Below are positions 58,535-64,000 of a stretch of 64,000 nucleotides of DNA, piece after piece. Made by a program: the position numbers and the translations under genes. Source of the stretch: DASSJT01 sp963715025 (GTDB taxonomy: Bacteria > Actinomycetota > Actinomycetes > Actinomycetales > Dermatophilaceae); NCBI GenBank assembly GCA_963715025.1, contig CAVQQQ010000002.1:1116001-1180000 (forward strand). Reading direction: 5' to 3'. Numbering within the stretch: position 1 is the stretch's first letter; every line of letters starts with the position of its first letter. The notes beneath the pieces are model-generated. The model was not told where the DNA came from and searched no databases. It saw only the letters and a program-made list of their open reading frames with translations.

Positions 58535-59140
58535 CTAGAGATCGTGGTCGTCCGGGGCGTCGTGCCCGAACGGGTCGGGGTCGACGCCGGGCATCCAGCT
58601 GTGTCCCGGCATGCCCCAGCCGTTGCTCTTGACCGCCTTGCGCGCCTTCTTCAACCAGCGGTCGTTCAGGCGGTCGACGTAGAGGAAGCCGTTGAGGTGG
58701 TCGTACTCGTGCTGCATGCAGCGTGCGAACCAGCCGGTGGCATCGAAGGCAAGCTCGCTGCCGTCGACCTCGTAGCCGGTGACGTGGGCCGTGAGCCCCC
58801 GCCGGAGCGGGAACGACTCACCGGGAACGGACAGGCAGCCCTCGGACTCCTCGTGCGGGTCCGGCTCACCCGTCGCCGGCTTCGACGCGCTGACGTAGGG
58901 GTTCACGATCACCCCGAGGCTCGGCACACCGTCGTTGTTCTCCATCGACCATGTGAACACCCGCAGCCCCACACCGATCTGGGGCGCCGCGAGGCCCACG
59001 CCGTTGGCGGCCTTCTGGGTGTCGAGCATGTCCTGCACCAGCGCCGCCAAGCTCTCATCGAAGTGCTCGACAGCCTGGGCGCGCCGGTGGAGCACGGGCT
59101 CGCCCGCGATCACGATGGGGCGCACGGTCATGCCGCTCAT
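58535..59140 (-). CDS. def: Peptide deformylase
   Basis: 201 aa from 59140; an ATG at 59131 is equally plausible. The three deformylase motifs are GVGLAAPQIGVGLRVF, SEGCLSVPGESFPLRRG with the metal-binding Cys, and CMQHEYDHLNGFLYVDRL with the HExxH-type HEYDH. It removes the formyl group from nascent proteins. It ends four bases before miaA, forming a def-miaA-dapF unit. Confidence 0.95.
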   Translation of the reverse strand: MSGMTVRPIVIAGEPVLHRRAQAVEHFDESLAALVQDMLDTQKAANGVGLAAPQIGVGLRVFTWSMENNDGVPSLGVIVNPYVSASKPATGEPDPHEESEGCLSVPGESFPLRRGLTAHVTGYEVDGSELAFDATGWFARCMQHEYDHLNGFLYVDRLNDRWLKKARKAVKSNGWGMPGHSWMPGVDPDPFGHDAPDDHDL

Positions 59141-59246
59141 CTTGGCAGAGCCCGCACCGGTGCCCGGAAGCCGGTCGCGGCTCCGTGGGCGGCTCGCCGG
59201 TGAGGGGTCGCCGTCTTTCGCCGGGCTGCAAACAGCCCGGCGGAGC

Positions 59247-59675
59247 TCACTCGGCCAACTCGGCCTCGAGGGTGATCGGCACGGCCTTCAGCGCCTGGCT
59301 GACCGGGCAGCCGGTCTTGGCTCCCTCGGCGGCCTCCGAGAACTGCTCGGCGGTGATGCCAGGAACCGAGCCCCGGACCTTCAGGGCAATGCCCGTGATG
59401 CCTGTGCCTGGTTGGAAGGTCACGTCCGCGGTCGTGTCCAGGGAGGTCGGAGGGGTGCCCGCCTGGGCCAGCGCATGTGAGAGCGCCATCGAGAAGCAGG
59501 TCGAGTGCGCGGCTGCGATGAGCTCCTCGGGGCTGGTGCGGCCGTTGGCCTCCTCCGCGCGGGACGCCCACGTGACGTCGTAGGTCCCCAGGCCAGAGGA
59601 GTTCAGGGTGACCTGCCCCTTCCCCTCCATCAGAGACCCTTCCCAGTGGGCGGACGCGTTGCGAGTTGTTGCCAT
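59247..59675 (-). CDS. OsmC-family peroxiredoxin
   Basis: 142 aa. OsmC proteins reduce organic hydroperoxides with two cysteines; these are in IAAAHSTCFSMALSHALAQA and AAEGAKTGCPVSQALKA. RTSPEELIAAAH is the conserved approach to the first Cys. The family usually acts as a homodimer in the cytoplasm. It lies 106 bases upstream of def on the same strand and is divergent from a membrane protein gene. Confidence 0.93.
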   Translation of the reverse strand: MATTRNASAHWEGSLMEGKGQVTLNSSGLGTYDVTWASRAEEANGRTSPEELIAAAHSTCFSMALSHALAQAGTPPTSLDTTADVTFQPGTGITGIALKVRGSVPGITAEQFSEAAEGAKTGCPVSQALKAVPITLEAELAE

Positions 59676-59911
59676 CCTTGGTGCTCCTCACGATCAGCGG
59701 TATGCCGGCCGAGCCAGTCAGGCGGCCTAGGTCCACCTTCTCCGCGCCACGGGGCATGCGCAAGGGCTGGCCGCGCGGGAGCGCGGGGCAGGTCCGCGCG
59801 GGAGCGCAGGGCTCGGCTACGGGAAACGCCGCTGGGACGTTCGGCACTGGGAGCCGCGGGCGACGGCCCGGAGTCTGGAGGCGATGGGAAACAACGAGTG
59901 ACGAGGTTGTG

Positions 59912-60787
59912 ATGATGTCGACCGGGATGCCTTCGAAGAGTGCATTGGTTCTGTCCGGAACGGCCGGAGTCGTCTCCGTGGCCGCGGGTGCGTGGACGCT
60001 CGCGGACCCGGGGCTCCTGCACGGCCCGGCGGCGATGAACGGGTCTGCGCGTGGCACGGCCCTGGTGCTGCTCTGCCTGGCCATGCCCGTGCTGGCCGCC
60101 TCGATGTGGCGTGCCCGTGGTGGGTCGGCAGCCGCCGTGCTGACCTGGGCTGCGGCGCTGCTCTATGTCGTCTACAACTCGATCCTGTTCCTCTTCCTGA
60201 CGCCGTTCAACGCCGCGTTCCTGCTCTACGTCGCCATGCTGGGGCTGGGGGTCTGGTCGGTGGGAGCGCTGGCCCTCAGTGTCGGAATCGACCGCCTGGG
60301 CAAGCGGTTCTCGCCCAGCGCCCCGGTCAGAGGAGTGGCGAGCTACGTATGGGTGGTCGTCGTCCTGAACGCCCTGGCTTGGCTGGCCACCGTCGTCCCG
60401 GCGCTGTTCGATGCCTACCCGCAGGACTTCCTGAAGGGAACAGGGGTCGCCACAAACGCGATCTACGTTCAAGACCTCGCGCTGTGGCTGCCACTGATGG
60501 CTGTCGCGGGATACTGGCTGTACCGGCGCCAGGCTCGGGGGCTCGTGATCTGCTCGGCAGTGCTCGGCATGTGGGTCATCGAGAGCGTGAGTATCGCCGT
60601 GGACCAGTGGATGGGCTCCAGCGCCGACCCGACATCGCCGGTCGTATCGAGCGCCATGGTCGCGCCGTTTGCCGCGCTGGCGGTGATCGGCCTCGTGCCC
60701 GTGTGGCTGTTGCTCCGCCACCTGGCGCCGCTTGGATCGGCTGCCGGGACTCAGCGCGCGCAAGCCTCGACCGGGATCTCGGCCTGA
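59912..60787 (+). CDS. Polytopic membrane protein of unknown function
   Basis: 291 aa from the ATG at 59912 (a second ATG follows directly). About seven hydrophobic segments are visible, including LVLLCLAMPVLAASMW, LTWAAALLYVVYNSILFLFL, YVWVVVVLNALAWLATVVPA and VVSSAMVAPFAALAVIGLVP. There is no recognisable catalytic or transport motif. The 3' end overlaps the convergent miaB 3' end by 37 bases. The gene interrupts the usual miaB-miaA neighbourhood, suggesting insertion. Confidence 0.78.
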   Translation: MMSTGMPSKSALVLSGTAGVVSVAAGAWTLADPGLLHGPAAMNGSARGTALVLLCLAMPVLAASMWRARGGSAAAVLTWAAALLYVVYNSILFLFLTPFNAAFLLYVAMLGLGVWSVGALALSVGIDRLGKRFSPSAPVRGVASYVWVVVVLNALAWLATVVPALFDAYPQDFLKGTGVATNAIYVQDLALWLPLMAVAGYWLYRRQARGLVICSAVLGMWVIESVSIAVDQWMGSSADPTSPVVSSAMVAPFAALAVIGLVPVWLLLRHLAPLGSAAGTQRAQASTGISA

Positions 60788-62277
60788 GCTGGCCTGCCGA
60801 TCGTCGGCATACCCAGTGAGACCGCCGGCTTGCCGGGCACCGGGGCGTCTTGGAGCGCCTGCCAGGCGTCGCCGCCGGCGGTCCGCCGGACGGCATACGA
60901 GCCGCCGTGGAATGCCGAGTCGGCAACCAGGTGGTGTGGGGCGCCGTAGGTGACCCCGACCGTCACCATGTCGCCGGGGCGAGGGGTCTCGGCACCCTCG
61001 GCCATCGCGAAATGGACCAGACGGTTGTCGCGGGCCCGGCCGGACAAGCGAGCGGTCTCGGCGTCCTTGCGGCCCTCCCCGGTGGCGACCAGAACCTCGA
61101 CCTCGGTGCCCTCGAGCCGGCGGTTCTCGGCCCAGGAGACCTCTTCCTGCACCGCGATCAGCCGGCTGTAGCGATCCTGCACGACCGCCTTGGGCAGCTG
61201 GTCGGGCATGGTGGCGGCGGGCGTGCCTGGCCGGATGGAGTACTGGAAGGTGAAGGCGCTCGAGAACCGTGCCTCGCGCACGACCCGCAGGGTCTCCTCG
61301 AAGTCGGCCTCGGTCTCGCCGGGGAAGCCGACGATGATGTCGGTGGTGATGGCGGCGTCGTGGATATGGGCGCGGACCTTGTCGAGGATGCCGAGGAACT
61401 TCGCGCTGCGGTAGGAGCGGCGCATGTCCCGCAAGACCTTGTCGGAGCCCGACTGGAGCGGCATGTGGAGGCTGGGCATGACGTTGGGAGTCTCCGCCAT
61501 CGCGGCAATGACGTCGTCGGTGAACGCTGCCGGGTGTGGGCTGGTGAAGCGCACCCGCTCGAGGCCCTCGATGTCGCCACAGGCGCGGAGCAGCTTGCCG
61601 AAGGCGAGCCGGTCGCCGAACTCGACGCCGTAGGTGTTCACGTTCTGGCCGAGCAGGGTGACCTCCACGACGCCCTGGTCGACCAGGGCCTGCACCTCCG
61701 CGAGGATCTCGCCAGGGCGCCGGTCCATCTCCTTGCCGCGCAGGCTGGGGACGATGCAGAAGGTGCAGGTGTTGTTGCAGCCGACCGAAATGGAGACCCA
61801 GCCGCTGTAGGCGGAGTCGCGCCGGGTGGGCAGCGTGCTCGGGAAGGTCTCGAGCGACTCGAGGATCTCGACCTCGGCGCGCTTGTTGTGGCGAGCGCGG
61901 TCGAGCAGCGCGGGCAGGGAGCCGATGTTGTGGGTGCCGAAGACGACGTCGACCCAAGGCGCGCGCTGCACGATGGTGGCCCGGTCTTTCTGCGCCAGGC
62001 AGCCGCCTACAGCGATCTGCATGTCGGGGTTGCGGGTCTTGGCCGGGCGCAGCTGGCCGAGGTTGCCATAGAGCTTGTTGTCGGCGTTCTCGCGCACCGC
62101 GCAGGTGTTGAACACGACGACGTCGGCGGTCTCGGGACGCTCGGGCTCGGACAGGCTGGCGAGATCGACGTACCCCGCGGTCTCCAGGAGTCCCGCGAGG
62201 CGCTCGGAGTCGTGGACGTTCATCTGGCACCCGTGGGTGCGCACGTCATAGGTCTTCGGCGTGGTCGGAGTCGTCAT
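60751..62277 (-). CDS. miaB: tRNA-2-methylthio-N6-dimethylallyladenosine synthase
   Basis: 508 aa from the ATG at 62277. MiaB methylthiolates position 2 of i6A37 in tRNA using two iron-sulfur clusters. The N-terminal UPF0004 domain has cysteines in VRTHGCQMN, VVFNTCAVRENADNK and AVGGCLAQKD. The radical-SAM cluster motif is ISVGCNNTCTFCIVPSLRGK, and a C-terminal TRAM domain ends the protein. The last 60 residues extend beyond the usual end. It works after MiaA. Confidence 0.96.
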   Translation of the reverse strand: MTTPTTPKTYDVRTHGCQMNVHDSERLAGLLETAGYVDLASLSEPERPETADVVVFNTCAVRENADNKLYGNLGQLRPAKTRNPDMQIAVGGCLAQKDRATIVQRAPWVDVVFGTHNIGSLPALLDRARHNKRAEVEILESLETFPSTLPTRRDSAYSGWVSISVGCNNTCTFCIVPSLRGKEMDRRPGEILAEVQALVDQGVVEVTLLGQNVNTYGVEFGDRLAFGKLLRACGDIEGLERVRFTSPHPAAFTDDVIAAMAETPNVMPSLHMPLQSGSDKVLRDMRRSYRSAKFLGILDKVRAHIHDAAITTDIIVGFPGETEADFEETLRVVREARFSSAFTFQYSIRPGTPAATMPDQLPKAVVQDRYSRLIAVQEEVSWAENRRLEGTEVEVLVATGEGRKDAETARLSGRARDNRLVHFAMAEGAETPRPGDMVTVGVTYGAPHHLVADSAFHGGSYAVRRTAGGDAWQALQDAPVPGKPAVSLGMPTIGRPAQAEIPVEACAR

Positions 62278-62414
62278 CGCACCGTCAAGGGTACGTGCTG
62301 GCAGCCACCGCCTGATGCCGCGCTCGGCCTCGATCACCTACCGGCAGCCGAGCTCACCTGGCGTGGGTCCGCGGATGGAGTGGTCCGTCGGCCGAAGACT
62401 GACTGCTACCGTAC

Positions 62415-62455
62415 TTGCAATTCTTTGCAATTAATAACGGCCTAGTTGGCTAGGC
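62415..62455. promoter_or_regulatory. Operator/promoter candidate upstream of the ArsR-type gene
   Basis: TTGCAATT is directly repeated at 62415 and 62425, a 10-base period that places both copies on the same DNA face. An AT-rich TTAATAA follows, and a perfect dyad GCCTAG-TTGG-CTAGGC lies at 62440-62455. The block is 53 bases upstream of the regulator start. It is unusually AT-rich for the window and is the best place for autoregulation. Confidence 0.55.
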
Positions 62456-62507
62456 GCGTGCTGCCAAAGTGAGGAATGCCGATGACCCGTGCGGATCAGG
62501 TGTGGAG

Positions 62508-62876
62508 ATGACCACGCCTTTGCACCAGGTGAAGGCCGAGTTCTTCAAGACGCTGAGCCACCCGATGCGGATCAGGGTGCTCGAACTGCTGAGCGAGCGT
62601 GAGTACTCCGTGGGCGAGTTGCTCCGCGAGCTCGAGGTGGAGCCGTCGAACCTGTCACAGCAGCTCGCGGTGCTGCGCAGGGCCGGCCTGGTCGTGACCC
62701 GCAAGGAGGGGTCCACGGTGTACTACTCGCTGATCAGCGACCAGATCGCGGAGTTGATGGCGGTCGCCCGCTCGATCCTGACCCGCATGCTGTCCGAACA
62801 GGCAGACCTTCTGGCGACGCTGCGGTCCGGCGCCCGCACGGCTCGGCGCACCACCGCTGGCCGGGGTGCTCGATGA
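62508..62876 (+). CDS. ArsR-family transcriptional regulator
   Basis: 122 aa from the ATG at 62508. The winged helix is typical: VKAEFFKTLSHPMRIRVLEL, then SVGELLRELEVEPSNLSQQL and AVLRRAGLVVTRKEGSTVYY. No CxC metal site is seen in the alpha-3 region, so the signal may not be a metal. The stop overlaps the following hydrogenase-type gene by four bases (ATGA), placing the regulator in the operon it most likely controls. Confidence 0.9.
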   Translation: MTTPLHQVKAEFFKTLSHPMRIRVLELLSEREYSVGELLRELEVEPSNLSQQLAVLRRAGLVVTRKEGSTVYYSLISDQIAELMAVARSILTRMLSEQADLLATLRSGARTARRTTAGRGAR

Positions 62877-63364
62877 GCAGCCTGGTCCGCAAGATCCTCA
62901 AGACCGGACGGGTCGCCGAACCTGCACTGCCGGCGCCCGTTGGCTCTTCCGGCCACCAGGCTTTCGACAAGTCCTTCGCCGGCTCGATCCAGGTCCGGCA
63001 CGTGGATGCGGGATCGTGCAACGGGTGTGAGGTCGAGATCGCATCCGCGTTCGCGCCCGTTTACGACCTTGAGCGGTACGGCATACGGCTTGTCGCATCC
63101 CCCCGGCATGCCGACGTCCTCCTGGTGACCGGGCCTGTGACGCGCAACATGGTGGACCCCCTGATCAAGGCATTCGAGGCGATGCCGGCACCGAAGCGAG
63201 TCGTGGCGCTGGGCGACTGCGGCATCAACTGCGGAGTTTTCGCGGGAGGCTACGGCGTACAGGGGGCGGTCGCTGACTTCGTGCCCGTGGATGTCGTGGT
63301 TCCGGGCTGTCCGCCCGAGCCCGAGGCCATCATCACCGCGCTGCGTGGACTGGGCGCTCGATGA
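62873..63364 (+). CDS. NuoB/HyfI-like iron-sulfur subunit of a membrane-bound hydrogenase-type complex
   Basis: 163 aa. It matches the NuoB-like small subunits of group 4 [NiFe] hydrogenases and relatives rather than respiratory NuoB. The cluster motif is VDAGSCNGCEVEIASAFAPV (single Cys before the x2 Cys, not the CC of NuoB), then LERYGIRLVASPRHADVLLV, ALGDCGINCGVF and VVPGCPPEPEAIITAL. These cysteines would hold the N2-type 4Fe-4S cluster next to the catalytic subunit. The gene is coupled by ATGA overlaps to the regulator before it and the transporter subunit after it. Whether the complex is a true hydrogenase depends on the large subunit beyond the window. Confidence 0.87.
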   Translation: MSSLVRKILKTGRVAEPALPAPVGSSGHQAFDKSFAGSIQVRHVDAGSCNGCEVEIASAFAPVYDLERYGIRLVASPRHADVLLVTGPVTRNMVDPLIKAFEAMPAPKRVVALGDCGINCGVFAGGYGVQGAVADFVPVDVVVPGCPPEPEAIITALRGLGAR

Positions 63365-64000
63365 ATCTGGTCGGCTCGGGACTCCTGCTGCTCGCATGCG
63401 GCGCTGTCCTGGCAATGGCGATCCCTGCACTTGCCTCGTCCCGCTGGCGGGCGAGGGCGTCGGGGGCCCTGACCTCTCTTGCCGGCCTGGGCGGTCTGGT
63501 CGCCGGAGTCGGCGCCCTCTCGGGACAGACCGCCTCCGTGACGGCGTCGCACCTCTTGCCGCTCAGCGAGGCAGCGCTGTCGCCTGACTCCCTGTCCGGG
63601 CTCTTCATGGCTCTAGTGGGTGGCGTCGCCGTGGCGGCCGGGGTGTACAGCATCGGCTACCCGCACGCGGCCGCACACGCCGGTGACGCGGCGGCCCCTG
63701 CTCGTGGGGTGGGCTCGCGAACCGTCCAGACGGCACTGCCGCTGTTCGCGGCCGTGATGGTCATCGTGCCCGCCGCGGCGAACGTGACCACCTTCCTGGT
63801 CCTCTGGGAGCTGATGGCCCTGCTGTCCCTGGTTCTGGTGCTCGCCGAGCATCGGGAGCGGCGCGAAGTTGGCCAGGCCGGAATCTGGTACGCGTCGATG
63901 ACCCATGCCGGTTTCGTTTCGATCCTGGTCGGGTTGGTCGTGCTCTCCGCGGCGACGGGCACCGAGTCCTTCGCAGGGATGCGCGAGTCCGCATCGGAGC
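63361..64000 (+). CDS. Proton-conducting membrane subunit, HyfB/NuoL-like (cut by window edge)
   Basis: The first 213 codons are visible from the ATG at 63361, which overlaps the previous stop (ATGA). Hydrophobic helices include GSGLLLLACGAVLAMAIPAL, SLSGLFMALVGGVAVAAGVY and TALPLFAAVMVIVPAAANVT. FLVLWELMALLSLVLVLAEH contains the conserved Glu in a transmembrane helix typical of the antiporter-like subunits of complex I and Hyf/Mbh complexes. AGIWYASMTHAGF matches the next helix region. It would couple electron transfer to proton or sodium pumping. Confidence 0.87.
   Translation, partial: MNLVGSGLLLLACGAVLAMAIPALASSRWRARASGALTSLAGLGGLVAGVGALSGQTASVTASHLLPLSEAALSPDSLSGLFMALVGGVAVAAGVYSIGYPHAAAHAGDAAAPARGVGSRTVQTALPLFAAVMVIVPAAANVTTFLVLWELMALLSLVLVLAEHRERREVGQAGIWYASMTHAGFVSILVGLVVLSAATGTESFAGMRESASE

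Overview
High-GC (about 70%) actinobacterial chromosome segment. The core-gene orders hrcA-dnaJ-rsmE-HIT-phoH-ybeY-corC-era and miaB/miaA-dapF/hflX, GTG and TTG starts, four-base ATGA overlaps and many Tat/secreted proteins fit an actinomycete. I infer something near the Intrasporangiaceae from overall gene content and style, but no rRNA or other marker in the window proves it. I see no tRNA or rRNA gene and no CRISPR array.

Layout. 1-7.5 kb (minus strand): a defence island. A methyltransferase-like fusion protein (5502-7532), an AbiEi/AbiEii toxin-antitoxin pair and a type I restriction-modification system (hsdM, hsdS, start of hsdR) run in one direction with overlapping or near-touching genes. 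hsdM and hsdS carry many small indels although the encoded peptide stays conserved. A divergent RmuC-like coiled-coil protein gene (7703-9145) faces them across a palindromic operator candidate. 9-14.3 kb: a secreted protein, a frameshifted acetyltransferase, asd, an integrase scrap, a hemerythrin/DUF2249 protein and its divergent HTH regulator. 14.3-23.4 kb: the conserved era-corC-ybeY-phoH-HIT / rsmE-dnaJ-hrcA cluster with a CIRCE element, interrupted by a divergent sigma factor plus Gmad2 membrane protein pair. 23.4-30.5 kb: DUF3097, DUF4870, hemW, a tyrosine phosphatase, lepA and an M48 protease. 30.5-36.7 kb: an accessory region with a hemerythrin protein, a truncated PemK/MazF toxin, a secreted GH12 glucanase flanked by degenerate 114-bp repeats, and a phage-type remnant (terminase-small-subunit-like gene and a train of tiny overlapping ORFs under a palindromic operator). 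36.8-62.3 kb: mostly housekeeping (rpsT, holA, sppA, a DinG-type helicase, a DUF3516 helicase, a three-gene envelope cluster, fhs, hflX, ggt, dapF, miaA, def, miaB). 62.5-64 kb: an ArsR-type regulator opening an operon for a group 4 hydrogenase-like / complex I-like membrane enzyme, cut by the window edge.

Functional links. dapF and asd serve lysine/diaminopimelate synthesis. miaA and miaB act in sequence on A37 of tRNA. hrcA, dnaJ and CIRCE form a heat-shock unit. era, ybeY, rsmE, rpsT, lepA and hflX concern ribosome assembly and translation. Two hemerythrin-domain proteins and an OsmC protein suggest handling of oxygen, NO or peroxide stress.

Two window-wide observations stand out. The octamer GTATGCCG/CGGCATAC is strongly over-represented and seems to impose rare TAT and GCA codons. 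Indel clusters are confined to hsdM/hsdS and one acetyltransferase gene, which raises the question of local assembly error versus very recent gene decay.
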